Origin: CAZDDB01 sp963843285
Lineage (GTDB): Bacteria > Acidobacteriota > HRBIN11 > JAKEFK01
Direction of reading: 5' to 3'
Length of the DNA: 64,000 nucleotides
NCBI GenBank assembly: GCA_963843285.1
Contig: CAWJJO010000005.1
Coordinates: forward strand, 124,001-188,000
The notes beneath the pieces are model-generated. The model was not told the origin of the DNA. It saw only the letters and a list, made by a program, of their open reading frames with translations, and made no database searches. Shown piece by piece: positions 25,353 through 34,568 of this stretch. The first letter of the stretch is position 1. The number at the start of each line of letters is the position of its first letter. Both the position numbers and the translations under genes were made by a program.

Positions 25353-25441
25353 GTGCTGGCGGTCCGGCTGACTTGCAGATATTTTTCCGAGTCCCGTAAC
25401 TCTGCGTCCTGCGGTCACCCGCAGTTTGCTCTTTGCAGCAC
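25353..25441 (-). ncRNA. GEMM-I type cyclic-dinucleotide riboswitch aptamer
   Basis: On the minus strand the closing stem is GTGCTG (25441-25436) with CAGCAC (25358-25353). Inside are GAGCAAAC, a stem TGCGG-GTGA-CCGCA with a GNRA tetraloop, GGACGCAGAG, ACGGG and CAGCCGG. Order and spacing match the c-di-GMP-I (GEMM) aptamer. The triple G before CAAA in the Vibrio Vc2 aptamer is GAG here, so the ligand-contacting G20 equivalent is A. That substitution is associated with 3',3'-cGAMP binding (GEMM-Ib). An imperfect hairpin (AATCGAA/TTCGATT) followed by a short U run lies downstream and could be part of the switch. Confidence 0.82.
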
Positions 25442-25593
25442 CTTAGGCTTCTGCTTAGGGCAAGACTTATGCCGACTTTTTCGTAAGATTCACGACGAGC
25501 GCCTCGCGGCTTGGGCCACTTTTTGTCACCGTTGTTGCTAGACAGTCAACAAGAGTGTCACAAATTCGAAAACTGATGGCCAAAAATATGAAT

Positions 25594-25630
25594 GGCCACG
25601 GCAGGCTTTTTCGTCGAACCTGCCGCGGCC
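25594..25630 (-). terminator. Strong intrinsic terminator candidate
   Basis: A 12-bp stem (25619-25630 with 25594-25605, one G-U pair on the minus strand) closes a 13-base loop and is followed on the minus strand by ATTCATATTTTT. It would end transcripts reading out of the MFS gene and so insulate the riboswitch unit. Confidence 0.65.
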
Positions 25631-25820
25631 AGATTCAGAGCTGGAGGAACCCCGGGCAAGGAGAATTGAGTCCCCACTCAATACCCGATGCCTCCCTATG
25701 GCACCTTCCCCTCAGGCGTTTTTCTTGTGCAAATCCCGTGCCCGGCATTCAAGAATACTCTGTGCTCGAGAAGGGATGTTTTGCGGTGACAGTTTTCTGC
25801 ACTTCGGCAGGGAATAAACT
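25631..25820. other. Non-coding stretch with a second hairpin
   Basis: No coding frame of any credibility was found. A perfect 7-bp hairpin ATTGAGT-CCCC-ACTCAAT lies at 25665-25682. Nothing else is recognisable up to the MFS stop codon. Confidence 0.5.
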
Positions 25821-27017
25821 CTAGTTTTTGACCAGAGCCGTGTTTCGAAGCTTTAGCATCATCAGCGTGGAAATCAAACCGATCAAGAAAATCACAGCCC
25901 ACAAGAGTTGAGCGCCGAACTTCTCCAGAAGTTCCGTACCCATCCACGGCCCAATAATAAAAGCGATACTGAACGCCATCGAATAGAAGCCCATATACTC
26001 GCCTTGCCGTTCGGGCGGGGCAGAATGCGAAACGTAGGCGGACATTCCAGGCAAAAGGATCATTTCACCGAAAGTCCAGATCAGCAGCGCGGCAACACAA
26101 CCCGAAAGCCCGTGAACAAACGCATAGGCCCCAAACCCGGCAGCCAGCAAAAGACTTCCAAGCGAAAGTGTTTTCCGATCGGACAGGTGGCTCATCCGGA
26201 GATTGAGGGGCACTTCCAGAAGCACAATCAATCCTGTGTTGAACGTAAACATCAATCCGTAATCTGCCTCTGATAAATGAAGGTTGTGAACCATGAACAA
26301 TGGCAAAGCGGCTATGTGTTGAAAAAAGACGATTGTGCTCAGAACGGTTGCAACAAGGAAATAAAGAAACAGCAAGTCGGAAAATGCTCTGCGGCTGTCA
26401 AAAGCAGGTTTTCCACTTTTGGTTGTGCGGGAGTCACCGACTGTGTCGGTCAGATGGTTGGAAAAGAGCAACAGAACGACTCCTGCAAGAAACGAAGTAG
26501 CTCCGTCAATCACAAATAGAAACTGAAATGAAACCGTCGCCAAAAATCCACCGACTGCGGGGCCGACGCTCATTCCCAGGTTCACTGCGAGGCGGTTGAG
26601 CGCAAACGCCGCCTTGCGCTGGTCGGAGCTTACGGAATGACTGATCGCAGCTAAACCCGCCGGACGGAACATTTCGCTCGTGATCGCAAGAAGCAGTGTT
26701 GCTGCGATCAGAGCGGGATAGGTATGCGCGTAAGGAAACGCAAAATAGACGACGGTCGAAAGAAAGAGAGACACTTTCATGATGCGCAGCGCACCAAAAC
26801 GATCGGTGAGAAGACCCGATAGCGGCGCCGTAATCATGGCTCCGATTCCATAAAGCGCTACAATAAAACCTGCGCGCGTAGCCGAATAGTGCAGTTCGCG
26901 TGTCAGATACAACACCAGGAAAGGCAACACCATCGTTCCGGCGCGATTGATCAGAACGGCAATACAAATCAGCCAAACTTGACGCGGTAAATTTTTCAGT
27001 CCACTCCACGGATTCAT
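25821..27017 (-). CDS. Major facilitator superfamily transporter
   Basis: 398 residues and about 12 membrane helices. The loop 2-3 motif reads GIGAMITAPLSGLLTDRFGALR, and RVGMI-like MFS motif A is recognisable there. The start MNPWSGLKNLPRQVWL at 27017 was chosen because the upstream extension to 27089 is encoded by repeat B. The helix sequences resemble drug/H+ antiporters of the YajR/MdtG kind, but the cargo cannot be predicted. Single-gene unit downstream of rnr on the same strand. Confidence 0.88.
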   Translation of the reverse strand: MNPWSGLKNLPRQVWLICIAVLINRAGTMVLPFLVLYLTRELHYSATRAGFIVALYGIGAMITAPLSGLLTDRFGALRIMKVSLFLSTVVYFAFPYAHTYPALIAATLLLAITSEMFRPAGLAAISHSVSSDQRKAAFALNRLAVNLGMSVGPAVGGFLATVSFQFLFVIDGATSFLAGVVLLLFSNHLTDTVGDSRTTKSGKPAFDSRRAFSDLLFLYFLVATVLSTIVFFQHIAALPLFMVHNLHLSEADYGLMFTFNTGLIVLLEVPLNLRMSHLSDRKTLSLGSLLLAAGFGAYAFVHGLSGCVAALLIWTFGEMILLPGMSAYVSHSAPPERQGEYMGFYSMAFSIAFIIGPWMGTELLEKFGAQLLWAVIFLIGLISTLMMLKLRNTALVKN

Positions 27018-27031
27018 AAAGCCACACAGAA

Positions 27032-27106
27032 TTGGAGTCGGCGGGCGTCCCTGCCCGCCAGAACGTGACCAAACACATACTGCGGGCACGGAGGCCCGCA
27101 GCCTAC
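27032..27106. repeat. Palindromic intergenic repeat, family B (copy 1)
   Basis: The left hairpin is GGCGGGCGTCCCTGCCCGCC and the right hairpin is TGCGGGCACGGAGGCCCGCA, separated by about 24 variable bases. It lies between rnr and the MFS gene. Other copies are at 29342, 53169, 57623 and 60163. Confidence 0.85.
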
Positions 27107-27122
27107 AGAAAACGTCTTAGAG

Positions 27123-29309
27123 TTACACGAGCAGAAAATCGATTTCGCGTTTATCGCGATCGACTCGTACAACCTGCACTTGAACCGGATCTCCCAGACG
27201 ATACACCTTCCCGGTCCGACGTCCCTTGAAGAAATGACGTTTGTCATGAAAAACGTAATGATCATCGTCCATGTATTTCAGCGGTACGAGCCCTTCCACA
27301 AAGAATTCTTTCAAACCAATAAATAATCCGAACGACGCAACACCTGTGATATTGCCTTCGTAGACTTCTCCCAACTTATCACGCATAAATTCAACTTTTT
27401 TCAGCTGGATAAAATCGCGCTCAGCGTCATCCGCTCTCCGTTCCGTGATGGAGCAGTGTTCTGCAATTTCCGGGATGCGTGATCCCAGCCTCTGAAGCCC
27501 CAGCAGATCGGATTTTTTATTCGAGGTCAGACCCTTGAGAATCCGGTGAACGATGAGATCCGGATACCGGCGAATGGGTGAGGTAAAGTGAGTGTAATCT
27601 TTCAAGGCCAGACCAAAGTGGCCCGAGTTTTTGGCGTCATAGCGGGCCTTCGCCATCGATCGAAGCAGCAGGACATTGAGAAAGCGCTCCTCGGGTTTCC
27701 CTTGTAATTTTTCAAGAAGTTTCTGTAGATCTTTTGGTGTGACCTTTGCCGGATCCGCGGGCAAACGGTACCCGAGGCTTGCTGTGATCGCGATGAAGTC
27801 CGACATTTTCTCCGGCGGAGGATTCTCATGCACTCGATAGATGCCCGTCATTTTGCTTTTTGCAATATGTGTTGCGACTACTTCATTTGCAATCAGCATG
27901 AACTCTTCGATGATTCGATGCGCAATGTTTCGCTCTGAATGAATGATCCCGGTCATTTTTCCTGTGGTGAGATCCAATATGACTTCCGGCTCCGGCAGAT
28001 CGAAATCGATACTTCCCCGCTTTCGGCGCTGATCCATCAATAACAGCGCCAGTGTCTTCATCGTCAGGAACAGATCTATAAGAGGTTCGTATCTCCGCAT
28101 CAGCTCGGGATCGTGATCTTCCACAATCCGTTTCACAGCCGTATATGTCATCCGCTCATTACTGTGAATTACGCTTGGGTAAAGGTGATAATCTGTTACG
28201 TTTCCTTCGGCATTGATTTTGATCACTGCAGACATGGTCAGCCGGTCCACCTGAGGATTCAAGCTGCAAATATTGTTGGAAAGCGATTCGGGCAACATCG
28301 GAATGACGAGATCCGGGAAATACACGCTGTTCCCACGATCCAGAGCCTCTGAATCCAGTGTTGTTCCGGGCTTGACGTAGTGAGACACATCGGCAATGTG
28401 GACACCGAGCAAATACGTCCCGTCTTTGAATGACGTGATGCTGATTGCATCATCGAAATCCCTTGCCTTTTCACCGTCAATTGTTACTGTATTCCATTCG
28501 CGAAAATCTTTGCGTCCTTTGTAATCTTCTTCCCGAATCACGGCGGACTCTTCGGCTTCCTGGAGGATCTCCGGTTTGAATGTCCGCGACAGCCCGTATT
28601 TGCTGATGATGATTTTTGCGTCCAAATCCGGCTCACCCTGAAATCCCAGCAATGATATGATTCTTGCCTCGGGCGGATCGTGATCGGGAATGAGCTCCGC
28701 TTCCACCATCATTCCGTTTGTAGCTCCTGCGAAGTTTCGCGTGCTGACAATTGGAACGATCGGGAGCTTCTTATCCCAGGGAATAATCCGGCCAAAACTG
28801 GGGCCGGCCTCGAAGGTGCCGACAATATTCTTTGTCTTTCGCTCCAGCACCTGCGCGATCTGGCCTTCTGCCTTCCTCTGACCCTGTGGCTTCACAATAT
28901 TGACCAGCACTCGATCGCCGTGCAGAGCCCCGGCAGTGGCCCCGGGTGGGATAAAAATGTCTTCTCCGGTTGTGCCATTCGGCGTGACAAAAGCAAAGCC
29001 ACCCCGATACTGCTGGAGCACCCCTTCCACTTGATTTTGCTCCAGTGACCTCTTCTCCTTCTTGGAAATCTTTTTCGCGGCACGCGCAAGAGCCCTAGTA
29101 GAAGGCCATTGGAAGATTCCCTCCTCACGCTGAACGATTCGGTTCTGTTTCGCCAGGTCCCGGAGAATCCGCCGGAATTGTTTGAAATCTCCTTTCTTGA
29201 TCTTCAGCTTGCGCGCCATTTCGCGCGCGGAATAGGACTGATCGGAGTGGCCGGAAAGAAACAACAAGATTCTTTCTTCGGTGTTCTCTTTGGGATATTT
29301 CTGTTTCAT
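27123..29309 (-). CDS. rnr: Ribonuclease R (RNB-family 3'-5' exoribonuclease)
   Basis: 728 residues. Order: N-terminal winged-helix segment (1-65), cold-shock OB domains (about 80-230), RNB catalytic domain with GEKARDFDDAISI (metal-binding Asp cluster) and SPIRRYPDLIVHR, and a C-terminal S1 domain (YEGNITGVASFGLFIGLKEF). It degrades structured RNA, including rRNA fragments and trans-translation targets. The length and S1 domain favour RNase R over RNase II. It is divergent from the ECF sigma gene across repeat B. Confidence 0.95.
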   Translation of the reverse strand: MKQKYPKENTEERILLFLSGHSDQSYSAREMARKLKIKKGDFKQFRRILRDLAKQNRIVQREEGIFQWPSTRALARAAKKISKKEKRSLEQNQVEGVLQQYRGGFAFVTPNGTTGEDIFIPPGATAGALHGDRVLVNIVKPQGQRKAEGQIAQVLERKTKNIVGTFEAGPSFGRIIPWDKKLPIVPIVSTRNFAGATNGMMVEAELIPDHDPPEARIISLLGFQGEPDLDAKIIISKYGLSRTFKPEILQEAEESAVIREEDYKGRKDFREWNTVTIDGEKARDFDDAISITSFKDGTYLLGVHIADVSHYVKPGTTLDSEALDRGNSVYFPDLVIPMLPESLSNNICSLNPQVDRLTMSAVIKINAEGNVTDYHLYPSVIHSNERMTYTAVKRIVEDHDPELMRRYEPLIDLFLTMKTLALLLMDQRRKRGSIDFDLPEPEVILDLTTGKMTGIIHSERNIAHRIIEEFMLIANEVVATHIAKSKMTGIYRVHENPPPEKMSDFIAITASLGYRLPADPAKVTPKDLQKLLEKLQGKPEERFLNVLLLRSMAKARYDAKNSGHFGLALKDYTHFTSPIRRYPDLIVHRILKGLTSNKKSDLLGLQRLGSRIPEIAEHCSITERRADDAERDFIQLKKVEFMRDKLGEVYEGNITGVASFGLFIGLKEFFVEGLVPLKYMDDDHYVFHDKRHFFKGRRTGKVYRLGDPVQVQVVRVDRDKREIDFLLV

Positions 29310-29341
29310 CTGGCTCTATATACTAATCGAAAACTTTGATT

Positions 29342-29398
29342 TTGGAGAGGCGGGCGTCCCTGCCCGCAAAAGGCGGCCGCGGAGGGCCGCCGCTCCAA
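29342..29398. repeat. Palindromic intergenic repeat, family B (copy 2)
   Basis: Compact copy bounded by TTTGGAG and CTCCAAAA. It has two hairpins, GGCGGGCGTCCCTGCCCGC and GGCGGCCGCGGAGGGCCGCC. It sits between the divergent rnr and ECF sigma genes. Confidence 0.82.
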
Positions 29399-29415
29399 AA
29401 ATGGGTTCAGATCCT

Positions 29416-29442
29416 TTGACTCTTGCAAGCGTTTTATATAAG
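29416..29442 (+). promoter_or_regulatory. Promoter of the ECF sigma gene, probably leaderless
   Basis: TTGACT (29416-29421) and TATAAG (29437-29442) with a 15-base spacer; shifting the -35 by one base gives 16. The ATG at 29453 lies only 10 bases after the -10, and no Shine-Dalgarno sequence precedes it. Confidence 0.5.
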
Positions 29443-29452
29443 ACTGGATCCT

Positions 29453-30049
29453 ATGGTCGACCAAGCGTCTGATGAAGTACTAATGCTGCGCTACAAAGAC
29501 GGCGACTTGAACGCCTTTGAATTACTCGTCGAGCGTTACGAGCAGCCGTTGTTTGCATTTGTCTACAGGTTCTGCAGCAACTATCATCAGGCACAGGATC
29601 TGGCACAGGAAGTCTTCCTGAGGCTCGTCAAGTCATCCAGACAATACGAGCCGAGGGCCAAATTCACAACCTATATGTATACGGTTGCACACAACGTCTG
29701 CATCGATCATTTGCGGAGAAAGAAGAGGCGAAGAGACGTTTCGCTATCCGAGCCGATCCAGGCGGAAGATGGACTTACGATCGAGGATACAATGAAGGAC
29801 GAACACGCAAATCCCGAAAAGGACTTTCATCAAAAAGGATTTGAGAAAGCCCTTCACAAGGCAGTGGAGGAATTGCCTGAAGAGCAGCGGGAAGTATTCT
29901 TACTAAGAGAACAAATGAATTTGCCGTTCGAAGAGATAGCCAGAATCACCGGCTGTCTCCCCAGCACGGCGAAAAGCAGAATGCGTTACGCGCTACAGAG
30001 CCTTCGAGAGAAGCTGGAAAGCAAGTTCTCGCTGGCAGATATTGTATGA
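29453..30049 (+). CDS. ECF-type RNA polymerase sigma factor
   Basis: 198 residues with sigma region 2 (LLVERYEQPLFAFVYRFCSNYHQAQDLAQEVFLRLVK) and region 4 (AVEELPEEQREVFLLREQMNLPFEEIARITG, helix-turn-helix), and no regions 1 or 3. The spacer between the regions is charged. It redirects RNA polymerase to stress or envelope genes. The next gene, 13 bases downstream, encodes a membrane protein with a zf-HC2 motif, its likely anti-sigma. The frame is open upstream to 29423, but those codons overlap the promoter. Confidence 0.93.
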   Translation: MVDQASDEVLMLRYKDGDLNAFELLVERYEQPLFAFVYRFCSNYHQAQDLAQEVFLRLVKSSRQYEPRAKFTTYMYTVAHNVCIDHLRRKKRRRDVSLSEPIQAEDGLTIEDTMKDEHANPEKDFHQKGFEKALHKAVEELPEEQREVFLLREQMNLPFEEIARITGCLPSTAKSRMRYALQSLREKLESKFSLADIV

Positions 30050-30062
30050 GGATGATTTGAAT

Positions 30063-31226
30063 ATGAATTGCAAAAAGGCGGAAACATTTCTGGTTGAGTA
30101 TCTTTACCAGGAACTTTCGCCAACCAAAATCGTGGAGCTGGAAAAGCATCTCGAAGTATGCGACGGGTGTACCAGAACACTCGAAAGCTGGCGCGGCATC
30201 CACGAAGGATACAGGAAATCATCCCACGAAGAGCCGTTGTCGGCGCCTTATCTCAGACAACGGGTCATGATCGCGGCGAAAGAAGAGCTGGAGCGCAAGC
30301 CTACTTTCACGGAACGGCTGTTGGTTTTCGCAAGACCTGCGTTGATTTTGCCGGTTCTTGTGTTTGCAGTCTTAAGCATTCTTTTCTACCCGCGAAAGGC
30401 CACCAAAATCGCCCAGGTTCCGGCGCAGCCTGCAGTTGCAGTCGAAAAAACTGCGCCGCTGTCTGTAAGCGAGCCGCAGGATTACAGGCAGAAGCAGGAT
30501 GAAGGCCGGGCTATCGGAGGTTATGCGGGCGAGATGACTGACAAGCTGAACTCAAGAAATCGTGAGGAAGCAGCAGGAAAACGCCTGCAGGATTCGGAAG
30601 CGGACTCGCCCGAGCGGCGGCTGAATGCGGATGAACTAGCCAAAAGCAAGGATGCGGAATACAACGAAGGCTTGAAAGCGGGAACGCCAGCTTCTCAACC
30701 GCCACCCCCGTCCGCGCCCGTGCCTTCAGTTCAACAAGAGTCATCGGAAGCCAAAAAGGAACAGGAAAAGAAGCCCGGTTCCCTCATTGCCAGCGCCAAC
30801 ATGCCGGTTTCCGCAGAAACGTATGTGAAAGAATCACAGGACATGCTGGTCAAGAATGATCTTCAAGGTTCGGTAAAAGCCGCCCAACAAGCTTATGGCT
30901 ATGATAGCAAGAAATCGCTTGCGTCAGAGTTCCATCAGAACGGAATCCAATTGCAGCAAAACAAAGAATGCGCCAAAGCCATTCTTCCATTCAATTTTGT
31001 TGCCAAAAACTACCGCGATTACTCCTCCATGGATGATGTTTTGCTGCGTTTGGGAGATTGCTATGCAGAGATCGGCGAGATGGAAAACGCACGAAAGACG
31101 TATCAGCAGTTGCTAAGTTCGAAATCATACAAACCCGTAGCGCAACAAAAACTTCAGGAACTCGACAATAAAGTGAAAACCCAGGAACAGCTCAAAGCCC
31201 TTGGATACGTCAGCGACAAACAGTAG
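30063..31226 (+). CDS. zf-HC2 anti-sigma factor with C-terminal TPR-like domain
   Basis: 387 residues. The N-terminal zinc-binding anti-sigma motif has C3, H29, C33 and C36. A single membrane helix lies at about 88-110 (ARPALILPVLVFAVLSILFY). A long Lys/Glu/Pro-rich disordered stretch follows, and residues about 255-380 look like tetratricopeptide repeats (YVKESQDMLVKNDLQGSVKA, LRLGDCYAEIGEMENARKTY). It ends EQLKALGYVSDKQ. GAGGATG precedes the ATG. It probably holds the ECF sigma inactive at the membrane until an envelope signal acts on the periplasmic TPR part. Confidence 0.82.
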   Translation: MNCKKAETFLVEYLYQELSPTKIVELEKHLEVCDGCTRTLESWRGIHEGYRKSSHEEPLSAPYLRQRVMIAAKEELERKPTFTERLLVFARPALILPVLVFAVLSILFYPRKATKIAQVPAQPAVAVEKTAPLSVSEPQDYRQKQDEGRAIGGYAGEMTDKLNSRNREEAAGKRLQDSEADSPERRLNADELAKSKDAEYNEGLKAGTPASQPPPPSAPVPSVQQESSEAKKEQEKKPGSLIASANMPVSAETYVKESQDMLVKNDLQGSVKAAQQAYGYDSKKSLASEFHQNGIQLQQNKECAKAILPFNFVAKNYRDYSSMDDVLLRLGDCYAEIGEMENARKTYQQLLSSKSYKPVAQQKLQELDNKVKTQEQLKALGYVSDKQ

Positions 31227-31229
31227 TTT

Positions 31230-31907
31230 ATGTTTATCGGCCATTTTGCGGTCGGCTTCGCATCCAAACAAGCTGCACCCCGAACGTCCCTCGCCTTCTT
31301 GCTTGCCGCGCCTCTATTTTTAGATCTTCTCTGGCCCTTCTTCCTTCTTGCGGGCTGGGAGAAAGTGGAACTCGCGCCGGGCGATACGGCGATGACACCG
31401 CTGCGATTCGTTTCGTATCCGATCTCACACAGCCTGCTCATGAGTATTGTGTGGGGTGCCCTTTTCGGAGTGTTGTACTTGATGGGAACCAGGTATCGAA
31501 GAGGAGCGATCGTTCTTGGACTTCTTGTGATCAGTCACTGGTTCCTGGATGTCATCGTACACCGGCCTGATTTGCCGCTTTCTCCCGGCTCGCATGCGTT
31601 GATCGGGCTTGGTCTCTGGAATTCAGTCCCTGCAACCGTCGTCCTTGAAATCGGAATGTTCGCTGCAGGAATCTGGATCTACTGCAATACAACAAAGCCA
31701 CGCGACCGTACTGGAACATTCGCGCTGATTGGACTGGCGAGCTTTTTGTTGATTCTGTATGTGAGCATGATTTTCTCCCCGCCACCCCCATCCGTGCTCG
31801 CTATCGCTATGAGCGATCTCGCAGGAACACTGCTCCTGCTGTGGGCATTCTGGATCGACAAACATAGAAATATCAAAGATCAATATCAAAAATCAAATAT
31901 CAAATAA
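31230..31907 (+). CDS. Polytopic membrane protein, metal-dependent-hydrolase-like
   Basis: 225 residues with about six membrane helices. The N terminus MFIGHFAVGFASKQAAPRTSL and the intramembrane H/D residues (LFLDLLWP, SYPISHSL, SHWFLDVIVHRPD) resemble the YdjM/LexA-binding-type family annotated as membrane-bound metal-dependent hydrolases. Activity is unproven. It starts 3 bases after the anti-sigma stop, so it is co-transcribed. The last dozen residues (NIKDQYQKSNIK) are encoded by repeat E, so the original stop was probably lost or replaced. Confidence 0.7.
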   Translation: MFIGHFAVGFASKQAAPRTSLAFLLAAPLFLDLLWPFFLLAGWEKVELAPGDTAMTPLRFVSYPISHSLLMSIVWGALFGVLYLMGTRYRRGAIVLGLLVISHWFLDVIVHRPDLPLSPGSHALIGLGLWNSVPATVVLEIGMFAAGIWIYCNTTKPRDRTGTFALIGLASFLLILYVSMIFSPPPPSVLAIAMSDLAGTLLLLWAFWIDKHRNIKDQYQKSNIK

Positions 31908-31910
31908 ACA
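31870..31910 (+). repeat. AT-rich repeat, family E (copy 1)
   Basis: Variations on ATATCAAAAATCAAATATC followed by AAATAAACA. It is inverted relative to the copy at 34569, so the two bracket the Ser/Thr kinase gene. Confidence 0.75.
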
Positions 31911-31922
31911 GAACCAAATGAG

Positions 31923-34496
31923 CTAGTTCACTCCTTCAACTAAATACAAAGTTGATAGAGCGTGGTTATAACTGTACGCCACAATCGTTTCATCCGGCGA
32001 AAAAAGCAGAGACGCGAAGCCTGAGATACCGGCTAGATCCGGTGGAATGATTTCTTTTAGAAGTTCCCTTTTTCCGGAGGCGACGTTGATCTTGTATATT
32101 TTTGCGGGCACGTTCCGGCGGTCATAGGCAAGAATGGAAGAACCGTCCTGCGTCCATTGAAATGGCCTCTCTCCACCCTCTAATCCGGATACCAGTTTCG
32201 CCTGGCCTCCGTCTGTGGGCTGATAAAAGATTTTATCTTCTGTGTCGATGGCGAGAACGAACCGCCCATCCGGTGAAATCGGTTTGCCCGCCAGTGCATC
32301 CATGCCGGCCGCACCAACCGGCTTCAATTTTCCGCTTTTTAAGTCCTGGAGATAGATACGCAATTGTTTTTGCTGATCCCTGGCTGTAATCAGGATCTCT
32401 TTTCCGTCCGGCATGAAGCCGAGCGCACTCGCGCTCTCATACTCCTGGAAAGGAAAAGTTTTTATTTCCCCTGCGCCGACGGGAACGAGCAGGATTTGCT
32501 TGCCGCCGGAGTCTCCGACCACCCACTTGCCATCCGGTGAAAAACCAGTCGGGGCGCCTGCCGCCAGCCTGACAGCCGCGGATCCATCCAGCGGGCGAAG
32601 ATAAATAGTACCGCTCGGGGATTCGCTGCCCTCTCCTCGTTCCCAGATCAAAATATTTTTCCCATCCGGAGAAAAATCGGCAACCTGAGCTTGATCAAGC
32701 CACGAAAATTCACGCGGGATCGGATCTCCTTTTTTTTCAACCATCAGAATCGATCGGGAATCTGTAGTTCCCATCAAAAGCCGGCTATCCTGGGCGCAGT
32801 CAAACAAGTTCGTTCCTCCGGGATATCGCTGGACAAGGCGCAAACTGCCGGATAGCGCCAGGCCGTACACCTCAAATCCGCCTCCCGCTGCTTCTGAGAA
32901 GGTGACGAACCAGGATTCATCTCCTTTCCAGAATAGACCTGCAGGGTAAAGCGGCTTCGATCTCGCAATTTCTTTTCCTGCATAATCCATGATGGCGGCC
33001 GTGCCATTGATGCCACCCGTTGTATTTTCCAGAAAAGCGATCGATTTGCCGTCCGGGGAAGTTCGAATTTCAGAGATTCGGTTGGCTGTCTGGTAAAGGA
33101 CCTTGCCCGGAGGACATTCAAGTAGAGTTTTCCCTTGAGAGGTCCGCGCGATGACCATTGAATTTCCATCCGGAGTCCAGTCGGCTGCTGAAATATCTTC
33201 CGCCAGTTCGCGAGGGGATCCTCCCGTGAGCGGAACTTGCGCCAGAATTAGTTTCTGACCGAACAGCAGAATCAACATTTCTCCAGTGCGGGAGATTGAA
33301 AGGACTTCCGCACCAGAAATTCCAAGAGCCCTGGATTCCACTCGATCCGGACGGGTCTGATACAATTCGCGCGTTTGTCCTCCAAAGGAAGCGCTGTACA
33401 CGATCGTCTGGCCATCGGAAGTGAATCGTGCCGACTGAATGGGTCCGCGGCGGTACGTCAAACGGTGATAGTTGAGAGGTTTTGTTTCTACCGGTTTCGC
33501 GGACCGAAGGGCAAAATATGCTGTTGCTGCAGAAAGTAGGATGATCAGCAGTATGGTTGCGGCAACCAGAGTCCTGTGCAACGAGCGCTTGGACGCCGGA
33601 ACGGCGGGAAGGGTAGTAAGTGTTTCAGAAACGGTAACCTCGGAGAAATGATCGCGTATGCTTTGCAGGTCCCTGGCAAGGTCCCGCGTGGATGCGTAGC
33701 GGTCTGCAGGATTTTTCTCCAGGCATCTTTCCAGGATCCAGCGCACCGGCGCCGGAACCTGAAATCCTGAGGACCCGACCGGTTCAGGATCAGACTGAAT
33801 GATGGCCGCCAGCGTTTCTACGCCGCTTTTCTTGTGAAAGGCGCGTTTGCCCGTTACCATTTCGTACAGGATTGCTCCGAAGGAAAACTGATCCGAACGA
33901 AAATCGATATCACCACCGGTCGCCTGTTCCGGCGACATGTAGCCGACAGTTCCAAGCACTGTGCCGGCATCGGTTTGAGCGTTCGTTGGAAGCGCGGATA
34001 CCTGATCATTGGAAGGGAGCAATAGTTTTGCCAGACCGAAATCGAGGATTTTTACATAGCCGTCTTTAGTGATCATGATATTTTCCGGCTTCAGATCGCG
34101 GTGGATGATTCCTGCTTCATGCGCCTTCGCAAGCCCTTCTGCAAGCTGCACAGCCATTTGAACTGCTTTGCGAACCGGTATGGCTCCGGCGTGAAGCAAT
34201 TCCCGCAGAGTCTTGCCGTCCACAAATTCCATCGCAATGTAAGAAGTGGAATTGAACGCCCCGATGTCGTAAATGGTGATGATGTTGGGATGGTTCAGAG
34301 CGGAAGCGGACCGGGCCTCCTGTTCGAAGCGGCGCAGTCGATCGGGATGAGCGGAAACATCCGGCGGGAGAATTTTGATTGCCACGTCGCGGCCCAAACG
34401 TGCGTCGTGCCCGCGATACACTTCTCCCATTCCGCCGGCTCCTAACGGCGAGAGAATTTCGTAATGTCCGATTTGCGCCCCGCTACTCAATGGCAT
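31923..34496 (-). CDS. Membrane Ser/Thr protein kinase with WD40-like (PD40) sensor
   Basis: 857 residues. The kinase domain (about 11-275) has the Gly-rich loop LGAGGMGEVY, VAIK (K41), HRDLKPENI (D134), DFGLAKLL and a SPEQ motif. One membrane helix follows at about 310-330 (TLVAATILLIILLSAATAYF). The C-terminal half is a beta-propeller of PD40/TolB-type repeats (FTSDGQTIVYSA, DWTPDGNSMVIA, FSPDGKNILIWE, ISPDGRFVLAID). This architecture is common in Acidobacteriota. The extracytoplasmic propeller presumably senses a ligand. Targets are unknown. Confidence 0.93.
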   Translation of the reverse strand: MPLSSGAQIGHYEILSPLGAGGMGEVYRGHDARLGRDVAIKILPPDVSAHPDRLRRFEQEARSASALNHPNIITIYDIGAFNSTSYIAMEFVDGKTLRELLHAGAIPVRKAVQMAVQLAEGLAKAHEAGIIHRDLKPENIMITKDGYVKILDFGLAKLLLPSNDQVSALPTNAQTDAGTVLGTVGYMSPEQATGGDIDFRSDQFSFGAILYEMVTGKRAFHKKSGVETLAAIIQSDPEPVGSSGFQVPAPVRWILERCLEKNPADRYASTRDLARDLQSIRDHFSEVTVSETLTTLPAVPASKRSLHRTLVAATILLIILLSAATAYFALRSAKPVETKPLNYHRLTYRRGPIQSARFTSDGQTIVYSASFGGQTRELYQTRPDRVESRALGISGAEVLSISRTGEMLILLFGQKLILAQVPLTGGSPRELAEDISAADWTPDGNSMVIARTSQGKTLLECPPGKVLYQTANRISEIRTSPDGKSIAFLENTTGGINGTAAIMDYAGKEIARSKPLYPAGLFWKGDESWFVTFSEAAGGGFEVYGLALSGSLRLVQRYPGGTNLFDCAQDSRLLMGTTDSRSILMVEKKGDPIPREFSWLDQAQVADFSPDGKNILIWERGEGSESPSGTIYLRPLDGSAAVRLAAGAPTGFSPDGKWVVGDSGGKQILLVPVGAGEIKTFPFQEYESASALGFMPDGKEILITARDQQKQLRIYLQDLKSGKLKPVGAAGMDALAGKPISPDGRFVLAIDTEDKIFYQPTDGGQAKLVSGLEGGERPFQWTQDGSSILAYDRRNVPAKIYKINVASGKRELLKEIIPPDLAGISGFASLLFSPDETIVAYSYNHALSTLYLVEGVN

Positions 34497-34568
34497 ATTC
34501 CGCCTATCATATCATCGTCGTTGGTGCCATGAACCAAAGCCGTGACCCAGCCGGCTGAACCTGATTAT

